NCBI RefSeq assembly: GCF_900107935.1
Contig: NZ_FNVG01000010.1
Span: 1 to 64,000 of the forward strand
Reading direction: 5' to 3'
Source: Vibrio hangzhouensis
GTDB lineage: Bacteria > Pseudomonadota > Gammaproteobacteria > Enterobacterales > Vibrionaceae
Length of the DNA stretch: 64,000 bases
Part shown: in pieces, positions 26,918 through 35,674 of the stretch
How the letters are laid out: each line of letters begins with the position of its first letter
How positions within the stretch are numbered: the first letter of the stretch is position 1
Translations under genes and position numbers: made by a program
Notes under the pieces: model-generated
Databases searched by the model: none
Seen by the model: the letters and a program-made list of their open reading frames with translations, nothing else
What the model was told of the DNA's origin: nothing

Positions 26918-28174
26918 TTAAGCATGCTTAGTCGTAGTTGCGTGGTCGGCTTGTTTATCGCTACGTGTCACCGCCCAAATACATAGGAATGCGACAACAG
27001 TCAGTACACCAATTGCCACTGGTAGCGCGCTCCAGCTAAAAGATTCAACAGTGAAGCCGCTGATTGCACTACCTGTAGCAAAACCAATCGAGATGAAGAA
27101 CATCATTAGCCCCTGAGTATAACCCGCACCAACACGCGTTAGGCGAGAGGCAACCGCAGGTGAGCACATGTCGGTAACGGTAATACCCTGTAGGTAAATA
27201 ATAACTAGTGCGACTGGCAGTACGATGCTTGGAATGATTTGGAACTCAGCAATAAAGTACAAGGCGCCGACGACTGCAATTGAGGCGACAGTACACAGTC
27301 TGAACAGGGCGACTGGACCAAACTTGGCGGAGAACTTCTCGGCACCGAGTACCACAAGCAGACCCAATACAGCAGAGATTGACAGGCTGGTTGCAGATAC
27401 CGCTTCGGATACGGTAAATGCATTTTTCATCAAGTTCGGAAACTGCGCCTGGAAGGCACCTTGGCCGGCGCACAATGCTGCTACGGCGAATAGAAACAGA
27501 CCGAACTTAGAGAAAATAACACGCAGTAGATTTACTTTTTCTTGTGACTCTTTTGCCGCTGCTTTATCACGAGCTTCGGCAGTATCCAGTACTCGCTGAC
27601 CTGCTTCTTTGTTGGTCAGGAAAGTAATCACAGCAAGAACTACCACGGTTCCCATCATAGTGTAAAAACTGGTTTCATAGCCAAAACCACCGTCAGTCAA
27701 AGCCGCCAGAACACCACCACCCACAAGGGTGCCTATGATGGCCGCCTGAGCCATACGTCCTAGTTTGAGTGCTTCGGTCTTGTTGTCATAACCAGCAAAG
27801 GCGATGAAAACAGGGTTAAGCATCAGTAGCGTCGCGGAACCCAGACCAAAGAACACAGAGCCCACTGACATCATGGTGAAGTCTGTGCCTGAGGCGATGT
27901 AACAGAAGCCAGCGATCACATAAGCAACCATACCGAGGAACTGGGCTAAACGGTGGGCCTTATATTTGTCAGCCAGTAAGCCGATCAGTGGCGCAGCAAG
28001 ACCAGCCACACCAAAGAAGCCCATGGCTAAGCCAGCGTTCGCAAAACTCCCTGTTCGCTCTGCAACAAAGGCAGGCATGACGATAGGTATAAAAACAAGT
28101 TGCACAAAACCGTAAGCAAGGTGTGCCGAGAACCAAAGTTCGATTCCTAGTTTATTGAATAGATTTTTTAGCAT
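26918..28174 (-). CDS. MFS transporter, paralog A
   Basis: A 418-residue major facilitator with about 12 helices, the loop 2-3 signature GLLADKYKAHRLAQ and a charged central loop (residues about 195-215). It is clearly paralogous to the 35980-37227 transporter: both start ML-K-L-G-E-WFSAH-AYG and share LAMG-FG-AGL-APLIG-LADK-KAHRLAQ, LLMLNPVFI-FAGYD and YLQGITVTDM. The two bracket a decarboxylase, acyl kinase and aldehyde dehydrogenase cluster, suggesting uptake or export of its substrate or product. Substrate unknown. A large inverted repeat lies in its leader. Confidence 0.8.
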   Translation of the reverse strand: MLKNLFNKLGIELWFSAHLAYGFVQLVFIPIVMPAFVAERTGSFANAGLAMGFFGVAGLAAPLIGLLADKYKAHRLAQFLGMVAYVIAGFCYIASGTDFTMMSVGSVFFGLGSATLLMLNPVFIAFAGYDNKTEALKLGRMAQAAIIGTLVGGGVLAALTDGGFGYETSFYTMMGTVVVLAVITFLTNKEAGQRVLDTAEARDKAAAKESQEKVNLLRVIFSKFGLFLFAVAALCAGQGAFQAQFPNLMKNAFTVSEAVSATSLSISAVLGLLVVLGAEKFSAKFGPVALFRLCTVASIAVVGALYFIAEFQIIPSIVLPVALVIIYLQGITVTDMCSPAVASRLTRVGAGYTQGLMMFFISIGFATGSAISGFTVESFSWSALPVAIGVLTVVAFLCIWAVTRSDKQADHATTTKHA

Positions 28175-28198
28175 AGCAATTCTGCGTTTCCCTTTCGC

Positions 28199-28224
28199 TG
28201 GTCTATTGAATATTCATCAGACCA
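28199..28224 (-). promoter_or_regulatory. Palindrome in the leader of MFS paralog A
   Basis: Arms TGGTCT and AGACCA enclose GAATATTC; 22 of 26 positions are symmetric. It starts 25 bases before the transporter start, so it could be an operator or an RNA hairpin close to the ribosome site. Confidence 0.45.
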
Positions 28225-28770
28225 AAACAAAATTTCAACATGCATCCTTCTGGGTCATTATTTAGCCGATTTGGCCAAGTTACTTTTGTTATGTATTTAG
28301 CCGTGAGATTCAATGCTCCTTAGTGAATAATCCTAGCCGACACATATGTTAATAACATTTTTGGTCAAATCAGGACAGGTGACTTCACTTGGCTAATTGA
28401 CTATTAACTTAGCTATACTAATAAAAGTTGGATATACCTTAAATAGGTACAAGGAATAGCTAGAACACGCTCCATGTCTCAATATTATTAAAAACAATCT
28501 ATGACGATTTCGATGTTGTCATTGACTTATTAGAACGCATATTAATAGTAAATTAATATGTTATTTATATGTAAAATAATAGTGGAAATGATAGATTGTG
28601 CTTCTATTCGCCTGCCATTTAGAATGTGGCCTGATGTATTAAATTGTCTTATGGTTGATTGCCAAAAACGATAGTGAATTTATTTTATTAATGAGAGTAG
28701 TGGAAACTTGATAGAAGATTGGGCTAGAAAATTGTTGTACTGACGCTGGTAATTTTAATTAGCAGAAATG
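28225..28770. other. AT-rich gene-free gap
   Basis: About 545 bases without a credible gene on either strand. Open frames are very short. TTAGCCG-like heptamers occur near 28262, 28301 and 28333 (the last as CTAGCCG). A weak plus-strand promoter-like pair (TTGGCT 28389, TATACT 28414, 19-bp spacing) has no gene downstream. Otherwise I see only AT-rich sequence. Confidence 0.5.
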
Positions 28771-28798
28771 AAAAAGGTCTGGCATAAACGCCAGACCT
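28771..28798 (-). terminator. Terminator of the PLP decarboxylase-like gene
   Basis: AGGTCTGGC and GCCAGACCT form a perfect 9-bp stem with a 6-base loop, followed on the minus strand by TTTTT. Confidence 0.88.
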
Positions 28799-28855
28799 CA
28801 AATTAGTACCACTCCTTGCATTCGCAAGAGGTGCCTGTTCCCAATGGGTTAAAGC

Positions 28856-30373
28856 TTACGCCTTAGCAGTTTTTTTTGCTGTCGCTTTAGCTTTTAGACG
28901 CTCTGGAAGGATCTGTGTGGCAAATACGTCTTCAACGGTTTCTGCGCGCTTGATAAGCTCAGCCTGACCGTCTTTAACTAGCACAGTTGCTGGACGAGGC
29001 AGTGAGTTGAACTGACTAGCTTGAGATTCTGCATAGTGACCTACATCCATGATAGCCAGAACGTCTTTTGGCTCTAGCTTAGGCATGCGTGCGCCGCTTT
29101 CCCAGATTGATGGGATACAGATTGGACCTGCGATTTCAGTCGTCTTGTTCACTAGAGGCTGAGTCATCTTGTTTGCTGGCAGAACAGGGTTCTTAGACTC
29201 TTGAGATTCAACAAGTACAGCAAGGTAAGTTGACGCATCAACCATGGTGTACGTGTAATCCATCTCTTGATCATCTTTAACGACGTATACAGAAGTCAGA
29301 AGTGTACCGATGTTACCTGCGATGTAGCGACCTGGCTCTAACCAAAGTTGTGGCAGGTCGAAGTTTGCCTTGTTGAACTCATCCAACATACCTTCACAAA
29401 CAACTTTCGCGTAATCTTCAATAGTGTGAGGGTTCATCATGTGTTCTTTGCTACGGCACTCAGGCTCACGCTCGCGTGGCCAACCACCACCTAGGTCAAC
29501 CTGGAACGGTTGAACACCACAGTCACGAGAAATTTCGATTACGTCACGAGCGTATTGACGGTACAGCGCATCCCAACCTTCAGGCTGTTTAGAGAAACGA
29601 CCCAGGTGAGTGTGGAAACCGTAGAATTCAAAGATGTCGATTTCTTTAACACGGTTAACGATTTTCTTCGCTTCTTCACGTAGAAGACCAAATTTAATCC
29701 ACTTCATTGCACCAATGAAGTTAGGGAATGGATATGCATCAGGTTCGAAGTCATTGAAGAAATCTTCTGGAAGCACTTTTAGACGAACTGCGATACGTAC
29801 TTTCTCAGATGGCTTCACTTCGCGAGCGATACGCTCTACGATTTCAATTTCTTCGAAAGAATCCAGATGGATTGCATAGCCATATTCGATTGCTTTGCGA
29901 ATAGCAAGTTCAGGCTTAACTGTACCGTTAAGTGCAATAGTCTTTGGATCTGCGCCACCGATGCGAGTTGCTTCTACTTCGCCAGGACCAAAACAGTCAC
30001 CGCCAACGCCTTCTTCGTTACAAATAGCACGAACTGCGAAGTTAGTGTTCGATTTGATAGCGAACATCACGTTCACTGGTTTTGGCCAGTAGTTGCCAAA
30101 TGCGTTCTTAACGCGGCGTAGGTTGCCACGCAGCGTGTCTTCGCTTAGAACGAAAAGTGGGCTGCCATACTGTTCGATCAGGTCAGTTGCTTTACAGCCA
30201 CCGATGAAAAGATCATCACCTTCAGTGGTTAGCTCATCGGTTGGAGTTAGAAGGTTTTGCAGACGCTCAGCATAGTTCTGGTTTGCTTTATGTTCAGCAA
30301 GTAGTTGCTTTTGTTCTTCAAGCACTACGCTAAGGTTGTTTACACTTTCTTCTAAGCGATTTTGAATTGTCAT
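28856..30373 (-). CDS. PLP fold-III decarboxylase-like enzyme (Orn/Arg/DAP decarboxylase family)
   Basis: A 505-residue member of the alanine racemase-fold decarboxylases. A predicted coiled coil fills residues about 5-42. The PLP lysine is K107 in FAIKSNTNF, followed by the GGDCFGPGEVEATRIGGADP segment, the pyridine-stacking FHTHLGRF (near 253-260), DLGGGWP (293-299), LEPGRYIAG (345-353) and the GHYAES tyrosine (Y447). The substrate motif CESGD of diaminopimelate decarboxylase is replaced by an interrupted GPICIPSIWESGA (417-428), so the specificity is probably new. Codon use is strongly biased as in highly expressed genes. Divergent from ptb. True decarboxylation activity is inferred. Confidence 0.75.
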   Translation of the reverse strand: MTIQNRLEESVNNLSVVLEEQKQLLAEHKANQNYAERLQNLLTPTDELTTEGDDLFIGGCKATDLIEQYGSPLFVLSEDTLRGNLRRVKNAFGNYWPKPVNVMFAIKSNTNFAVRAICNEEGVGGDCFGPGEVEATRIGGADPKTIALNGTVKPELAIRKAIEYGYAIHLDSFEEIEIVERIAREVKPSEKVRIAVRLKVLPEDFFNDFEPDAYPFPNFIGAMKWIKFGLLREEAKKIVNRVKEIDIFEFYGFHTHLGRFSKQPEGWDALYRQYARDVIEISRDCGVQPFQVDLGGGWPREREPECRSKEHMMNPHTIEDYAKVVCEGMLDEFNKANFDLPQLWLEPGRYIAGNIGTLLTSVYVVKDDQEMDYTYTMVDASTYLAVLVESQESKNPVLPANKMTQPLVNKTTEIAGPICIPSIWESGARMPKLEPKDVLAIMDVGHYAESQASQFNSLPRPATVLVKDGQAELIKRAETVEDVFATQILPERLKAKATAKKTAKA

Positions 30374-31010
30374 CTTCGACCCTTACTGTTTAGTCAATGA
30401 TTGTTATAATTTGGTATTCCCAATATTGCGCCTGTATCAGGGGCTTACTGCAAATACGGTATTGATTAACTGGCGACAAGTATATCCAGAGAGCCCAAAA
30501 ACAAGCACATCACTCAGCGTCAAAAAATCTTACTCTAAATCGGTAATTTATCTTGCTCCTGTCAATTGAGTTATTCATGGTGTGAATATTGTGTTGGGTC
30601 CGCTCACTATTCTTGAAGAAAATTTATTTAATCCCTTCTACTTATAATGATGGTTGATACCATGATTTACTTTAACTGTTACCTGATCTTTTTAAGTAAC
30701 ATACCCCAATAATGTACAGTGTTACCTCAATTACTTGATGACTTTTTTTTGAATGAACTCATCGCTAATCGTGTTTTTTTGTGAACCAGATCGCCAAATA
30801 TTGCTCGGAATTATACGTAACAAGCTCATGCATTCACGGTCAAATAGTTGTTACCGTAAAGCGGTCAAAAAAACTGACTCTGAGTGAAATTTATTTAGAC
30901 GATACCTAAGATAAATTAATTCCATCCTTTGAAAGGGTTGCGAAATAATCGACTTAATTGCTCCACAATGACTGATTATTCCCTCTGATAAGTGTTTATC
31001 GAAAAGTAGA
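30374..31010. other. Divergent promoter region decarboxylase / ptb
   Basis: About 640 AT-rich bases without a gene between two highly biased, divergently read units. The length suggests several regulatory inputs. I could not assign a specific operator with confidence; one CRP-like site with a poor right half lies near 30780. Confidence 0.5.
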
Positions 31011-31031
31011 AAGAAGGTGTTAGGCCTTCTT
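31011..31031 (+). promoter_or_regulatory. Leader hairpin before ptb
   Basis: AAGAAGG-TGTTAGG-CCTTCTT forms a 7-bp hairpin 23 bases before the ptb start, just upstream of its AAAAGG ribosome site. The following sequence has few T residues, so it is more likely an mRNA leader structure (stability or translation) than a terminator. Confidence 0.4.
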
Positions 31032-31054
31032 CTTAATTAAAAGGTATCGCCTCT

Positions 31055-31990
31055 ATGTACAATAAAGACTTCTTTATTCAGCAAGCTAAAAAGTTCGGCA
31101 AAAAACAGCGTATGGTTGTTGCGGCAGCACACGACGATGCAACGTTAGATGCAGCAAACAATGCATTCCAAGAAGGTATGGCTGACGTTATTCTTGTTGG
31201 TGAACGTGCGCTAATCAACGAAGCTGCTGAAAAAGCAAATGTTGATCTTGCTAACTTCGAAATCATCGAAGCAGACGGCCTGGAAGCAATTGCAACAGCG
31301 TCTGTTACGGCTATTGCTGAAGGTAAAGGCGACCTACTAATGAAGGGTCTGATCGACACTTCAGTTCTACTAAAAGAAGTACTTAAGAAAGAACACGGCC
31401 TGCGCACTGGTAACGTTCTTAGCCACGCAGGTGTTCTATTTAAAGAAGGCGGTGACAGCTTCCATGTGTTCACTGACGCAGCGATGAACATCATGCCAAC
31501 GCTTGAGCAAAAAGCAGGCATCATCAAAAACGCAGTGAGCCTGGCGCACTCTGTTGGCATCGAAGAGCCTAAAGTGGCTAACCTATGTGCAAAAGAGAAG
31601 CCATACGACAAGATGCCAGCGACTATGGACGCGGCTGAGCTTCAAAAAATGAACCAAAACGGTGAAATCGAAGGTTGTATCGTTTCTGGTCCTATCTCTC
31701 TGGATATCGCGGTATCCCAATACGCTGCAAACCTGAAAGGCTACGAGTCTCCAGTTGCAGGTAACGCAGATATCTTAATGGTTCCTAACATCGAAGTAGG
31801 CAACGTGTTTGCTAAAGCACTTCAGTACATGGCTGGTTTCAGCATGGCTGGTGTTCTACTTGGTGCCCGTATTCCTGTTGTTCTTGTTTCTCGTGCAGAC
31901 GGTGAAGCAGAGAAGACAGTATCTATCGCGCTTGCGTGTTCTGTTGCTGCTCTAAGCCAACAGAAAGAAACAGCAGAAGCAACTGCTTAA
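31055..31990 (+). CDS. ptb: Phosphate butyryltransferase-like phosphotransacylase
   Basis: Transfers an acyl group from CoA to phosphate. The 311-residue protein aligns with clostridial Ptb along its length: ADVILVG, LLMKGLIDTSVLLKEVLKKEHGLRTGNVLSHAGV, GCIVSGPISLDIAVS and GNADILMVPNIEVGNVFAKALQY. Ptb enzymes accept C4-C5 straight and branched acyl-CoAs. First gene of a ptb-buk-aldehyde dehydrogenase operon. Codons are nearly all optimal Vibrio choices (AAC, TTC, CGT, GAA), implying strong expression. Confidence 0.88.
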   Translation: MYNKDFFIQQAKKFGKKQRMVVAAAHDDATLDAANNAFQEGMADVILVGERALINEAAEKANVDLANFEIIEADGLEAIATASVTAIAEGKGDLLMKGLIDTSVLLKEVLKKEHGLRTGNVLSHAGVLFKEGGDSFHVFTDAAMNIMPTLEQKAGIIKNAVSLAHSVGIEEPKVANLCAKEKPYDKMPATMDAAELQKMNQNGEIEGCIVSGPISLDIAVSQYAANLKGYESPVAGNADILMVPNIEVGNVFAKALQYMAGFSMAGVLLGARIPVVLVSRADGEAEKTVSIALACSVAALSQQKETAEATA

Positions 31991-32027
31991 TTACAAATAG
32001 CAATAACTTAATTTAGGTTTATAAGTG

Positions 32028-33092
32028 ATGAAAATTCTAGCTATCAACCCAGGCTCTACGTCTACAAAAATCGGTCTTTTCGAAGGTACAACTGAACTGT
32101 TCGAGAAAACGCTACGTCACAGCGCTGAAGAGCTAGCGCCATTCGGTGCAGTTGTTGCAAACCAAAAAGAATTCCGTAAAGAAGCCATTCTAGCGGCTCT
32201 AGAAGAAGCAGGTGTTAAAGCTTCTGAGCTAAACGCTGTTGCTTGTCGCGGTGGTGTTCTTAAGCCAATCGCTGGCGGTACTTACAAGGTTGACGATGCA
32301 GTAATCGCAGACCTTCTAGAAGCGCAAATCCAACACCCAGCTAGCCTTGCGGGCATCATCGGTAAAGAAATCGCTGATGAGAACGGCATCGAAGCATTCT
32401 TCACTGATGCACCAGTAACTTACGAGCTATCTGAGCTAGCGTCTTTCTCTGGCCACAAAGCTATCAAGCGTAAGGGTCGTTTCCACGCTCTTAACCAAAA
32501 AGCTATCGCGCGTAAATTCGCTGAAGAGCAAGGCAAGAAGTACGAAGACGTGAACGTTATCGTTTGTCACATGGGCGGCGGTATCACTGTAGGTGCTCAC
32601 ATGGGTGGCCAAACTGTTGACGTAAACGACGCAGTTTCTGAAGGTCCATTCACTCCAGAGCGTTCTGGTGACCTACCAACTCGCGAGCTAATCGATATCT
32701 GCTTCAGCGGTGAGTACACACACGCTGAGATGAAAGCATTCATCCAAGGTAAAGGCGGCGCATTCAGCTACACAGGTAGCATCGACATGCGTGAAATCGA
32801 AGAGAAAGCTGAAGCTGGCGACGCTGAGTTCAAACTAGTAACAGACGCTATGGCTTACCAGGTTTCTAAGCAGATCGCTGCTATGGGCGCGGTATTCGGC
32901 GGTGAAAAAGTTGACGGTATCCTGCTAACTGGCGGTATCGCATACAGCAAATACATCACAGCTGAAATCACTAAGCGCGTTGAGTTCATCGCTCCTGTAA
33001 CTAAGTTCCCAGGTGAAGTTGAGCTAGAAGCACTAGTACTAGGTACGCTACGTGTAGTGAACGGCGAAGAAGCTGCTCAAACTTACGCTTAA
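32028..33092 (+). CDS. buk: Butyrate kinase-like acyl kinase
   Basis: ASKHA-fold kinase making ATP from acyl-phosphate. The 354 residues start MKILAINPGSTSTKIGLF (phosphate-1 loop) and contain CRGGVLKPIAGGTY, the VIVCHMGGGITVGAHMGG motif, SGDLPTRELIDICFSGEYT and LTGGIAYSK, all typical of butyrate kinase rather than acetate kinase. A GTG at 32025 directly precedes the chosen ATG. It follows ptb by 37 bases; the pair should conserve the acyl-CoA thioester energy as ATP. Strongly biased codons. Confidence 0.9.
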   Translation: MKILAINPGSTSTKIGLFEGTTELFEKTLRHSAEELAPFGAVVANQKEFRKEAILAALEEAGVKASELNAVACRGGVLKPIAGGTYKVDDAVIADLLEAQIQHPASLAGIIGKEIADENGIEAFFTDAPVTYELSELASFSGHKAIKRKGRFHALNQKAIARKFAEEQGKKYEDVNVIVCHMGGGITVGAHMGGQTVDVNDAVSEGPFTPERSGDLPTRELIDICFSGEYTHAEMKAFIQGKGGAFSYTGSIDMREIEEKAEAGDAEFKLVTDAMAYQVSKQIAAMGAVFGGEKVDGILLTGGIAYSKYITAEITKRVEFIAPVTKFPGEVELEALVLGTLRVVNGEEAAQTYA

Positions 33093-33190
33093 TTAATAGC
33101 GTCGCTTAATTGAATAAAGATTAGGAGCAGGCTTTAAGCTTGCTCTTTAAAAGTGGCTTGCCACTGAATACTTTACAGAAGGTAATTATA

Positions 33191-34567
33191 ATGTCATTCG
33201 ATATCAACAACGCACAAGGCGTTTTCGAAACTGTAGAAGCTGCAATCGAAGCAACTCACAAAGCTCAAGTTGAGTTCTACGCTAACTCTACTAAAGAAGG
33301 CCGTGAAGCTATCCTTACTGCTATCCGTGGTGCAGTTCTAGCTAAAGCTGAAGACTTCGCGAAGATGGTTCGTGAAGAAACTAAACTAGGTCGTGTTGAA
33401 GACAAGATCGCTAAACACCAGCTTACAGCTGCTAAGACACCAGGTACTGAAGTTCTAGAAACTAAAGTATGGTCTGGCGACAACGGTATCTCTCTGGAAG
33501 AGCGTGCACCATACGGTGTTATCGGTGCTGTTACTCCTGTAACTAACCCAACTGAAACTATCGTTAACAACGCGATCTCTATGCTAGCGTCTGGTAACGC
33601 GGTAACGTTCAACGTTCACCCATCTTCTAAAGTAGTTTCTGCGGTAATGATCGATCTTCTAAACAAGACTATCGTTGAAGCAGGCGGCCCAGCTAACCTA
33701 GTCACTATGGTTAAGGAGCCAACTCTAGAAACTCTTAACGAAATCGCTAAATCTCCACTAGTTAACATGCTAGTTGGTACTGGTGGCCCTGGTCTGGTTA
33801 AAGCAATCCTACAATCTGGTAAGAAAGGTGTAGGCGCTGGCGCTGGTAACCCTCCTGTAATCGTTGATGCTTCTGCTAACCTAGACCTAGCTGCGGCTGG
33901 CGTTTACGGCGGTGCATCTTTCGATAACAACCTACTATGTATCGGTGAGAAAGAAGTATTCGTTGAAGATTCAGTAGCGGACGAGTTCCTGGCTAAGCTA
34001 GAAGCAACTGGCGCTTACGTTCTTTCTGCAGAAGAAGCTGAGAAGCTAACTGCACAAATCCTAACTATGGACGAAATCGACGGTGCTAAGCCATGTACTG
34101 CGCAAGAAATTGCTCGCGTATGGCACCCAGTTAAGCAACACGTTGGTCAAGACGCAGGTGAAATCCTTAAGTCTATCGGCGTTGAGTCTGAGACTCGTCT
34201 AGCGGTTATGGTTGTTGAGAACGATCACCCACTAGTACACGTAGAGCAAATGATGCCAGTACTTCCAGTTGTTCGTTGTGCGAACATCGACGAAGCTATC
34301 GAGCGCGCAGTTGCTGCTGAGCGTGGTAACAAGCACTCTGCATGTATCTACTCTGGTAACATCGAGAACGTAACTAAGTTCGGTCGTGCTATCAACACAA
34401 CTATCTTTGCTCACAACGGTCCAACACTATCTGGTGTAGGTTACAACGCTGAAGGTACTTCAACGTTCACAATCGCAGGTCCTACTGGTGAAGGTATCAC
34501 AAACGCGTACTCGTTCACTCGTGCACGTCGTTTCGCAATCGCTCAAGGCGGTCTGCGCATCGTTTAA
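33191..34567 (+). CDS. CoA-acylating aldehyde dehydrogenase (EutE/PduP-like)
   Basis: Oxidises an aldehyde to acyl-CoA with NAD+ and CoA (or the reverse). The 458 residues closely follow EutE/PduP: WSGDNGISLEERAPYGVIGAVTPVTNPTETI, LVGTGGPGLVKA, GAGAGNPPVIVD, catalytic C250 in NNLLCIGEKEVFV and the C-terminal TIAGPTGEGIT block. It lacks the N-terminal encapsulation peptide of PduP, and no microcompartment shell genes are near. GAAGGTAATTATA precedes ATG 33191; an in-frame start at 33140 is unlikely. Third gene of the ptb-buk operon, extreme codon bias, followed by a strong terminator. Confidence 0.88.
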   Translation: MSFDINNAQGVFETVEAAIEATHKAQVEFYANSTKEGREAILTAIRGAVLAKAEDFAKMVREETKLGRVEDKIAKHQLTAAKTPGTEVLETKVWSGDNGISLEERAPYGVIGAVTPVTNPTETIVNNAISMLASGNAVTFNVHPSSKVVSAVMIDLLNKTIVEAGGPANLVTMVKEPTLETLNEIAKSPLVNMLVGTGGPGLVKAILQSGKKGVGAGAGNPPVIVDASANLDLAAAGVYGGASFDNNLLCIGEKEVFVEDSVADEFLAKLEATGAYVLSAEEAEKLTAQILTMDEIDGAKPCTAQEIARVWHPVKQHVGQDAGEILKSIGVESETRLAVMVVENDHPLVHVEQMMPVLPVVRCANIDEAIERAVAAERGNKHSACIYSGNIENVTKFGRAINTTIFAHNGPTLSGVGYNAEGTSTFTIAGPTGEGITNAYSFTRARRFAIAQGGLRIV

Positions 34568-34592
34568 TCGATTTACCCCAATCGATATAACG

Positions 34593-34624
34593 AAAAAAAG
34601 CCGAAGCATTTGCTTCGGCTTTTT
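34593..34624. terminator. Terminator of the ptb operon
   Basis: AAAAGCCGAAGC-ATTT-GCTTCGGCTTTT is a perfect stem with A and T tracts; it can serve both directions but lies directly after the operon. Confidence 0.93.
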
Positions 34625-34707
34625 GCATTAAAAAGAGCGGACCTGGGTCCTGTGGCCCTTTGGGGGAGAGTGACTTGACTTCGAGCCCACAAAAAAATAA
34701 ATGTACA

Positions 34708-34731
34708 AGAACCATAGAACCATAGAACCAT
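34708..34731. repeat. Three tandem copies of AGAACCAT
   Basis: The octamer AGAACCAT is repeated exactly three times in 24 bases, 3 bases beyond the lysR stop codon (read on the minus strand). Confidence 0.85.
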
Positions 34732-34734
34732 TTC

Positions 34735-35616
34735 TTAAAACAAATCGTAAATACCTTCTTCGATTCCATCAATCAGCGACTGACGTGTTTCGACCGTTTG
34801 ATCGTTAGGACGAGACATTTCGCCAAAACTCTCAAAATACATGCCATTAGGATGTCTGACCACGACAAGGTGTTCTTGTCTTAGCTCTTGCCTTACCAGA
34901 GTTTCTGGGATAATTGCCCAACCTAGGTTATCGACCACTGCTTCAAGCACCTCCTGATAATTGGAGAAACTGATCGTACTGCTTGATATCGGGCGAAAGT
35001 CCTCATGAATTTCTTCAAACAGATGTGAAAGCACGATCTGTCGGTGGGCACTGATATCGGTGCTGGTAACGCTGTTGAGTCTGGCAAGCTCATGTTTAGG
35101 GGAGCATACAGCCATCATACGAATACGGTGCAGCGCACGTACTTTTATCTGAGGATCGTCACCTGAACTAAATACCAGACCGTAGCCAAGATCGACGTGA
35201 TTCTCTTTGACTAATGTTGGGATATCCGCACTGGACGCCTTAATGGCTGTCAGTGAAACATGGGGAAAGGCATCCGACAACGCGACTAACTGTTTACGCC
35301 AGAAGTTAGAGGGTAAGGTATCATCATAAGCTATTCGAATTTTGTCGCTGTCACCCTGACGGAATTGTTCTGCTTTGGAATATAAACTTTCCGCCATTTT
35401 AAGTATGTTCTTGCAGTCAGGAAGCAATGCTGCCCCCGCTTCGTTGAGCACTAAGCGGTTTCGGGTACGCTCAAATAACTCTACGCCCAGCTCATCCTCA
35501 AGACTGGATAGCGCCATACTGAGAGAGGTACGTGTCTTCCCCATAATACTGGCGACTTTGGTTAACGAACCATGCTCCGCAGTTAGGGCAAAAACTCTAA
35601 GTTTTGTAAGGTTCAT
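34735..35616 (-). CDS. LysR-family transcriptional regulator
   Basis: A 293-residue LTTR. The N-terminal helix-turn-helix (LRVFALTAEHGSLTKVASIMGKTRTSLSMALSSLEDELGVELFERTRNRLVLNEAG) is atypical in having TRTSLSMALSSLE instead of the more common SQPAVSRQI pattern but is clearly in register. The rest is a two-lobed effector domain. ATG 35616 follows GGAG; an earlier ATG at 35649 would add 11 residues. It lies between the aldehyde dehydrogenase operon and MFS paralog B and probably regulates one or both; the effector is unknown. Confidence 0.88.
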   Translation of the reverse strand: MNLTKLRVFALTAEHGSLTKVASIMGKTRTSLSMALSSLEDELGVELFERTRNRLVLNEAGAALLPDCKNILKMAESLYSKAEQFRQGDSDKIRIAYDDTLPSNFWRKQLVALSDAFPHVSLTAIKASSADIPTLVKENHVDLGYGLVFSSGDDPQIKVRALHRIRMMAVCSPKHELARLNSVTSTDISAHRQIVLSHLFEEIHEDFRPISSSTISFSNYQEVLEAVVDNLGWAIIPETLVRQELRQEHLVVVRHPNGMYFESFGEMSRPNDQTVETRQSLIDGIEEGIYDLF

Positions 35617-35649
35617 AAGGCAAACTCCTACCTTAATATTTAGCGGCAA

Positions 35650-35674
35650 AGTATATACCCAACTAGCTTGGGTA
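35650..35674 (-). promoter_or_regulatory. lysR promoter with overlapping dyad
   Basis: The dyad TACCC-N9-GGGTA (35656-35674) abuts a minus-strand -10 TATACT (35655-35650), so a bound regulator would block lysR. The same arms recur at 35938-35957 before the adjacent transporter. Confidence 0.5.

Noticed and set aside
28389..28419. Promoter-like TTGGCT ... TATACT in the gap right of MFS paralog A
   Set aside because: Spacing of 19 is poor and no gene follows; the first ATG downstream gives only five codons.
31078..31611. 177-residue open frame antisense to ptb
   Set aside because: Long antisense frames arise from the strong codon bias of ptb; Ser/Arg-rich and without a ribosome site.
33191..34567. 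Part of a bacterial microcompartment (eut/pdu) system
   Set aside because: The dehydrogenase resembles EutE/PduP but lacks the encapsulation peptide, and no shell protein genes are present.
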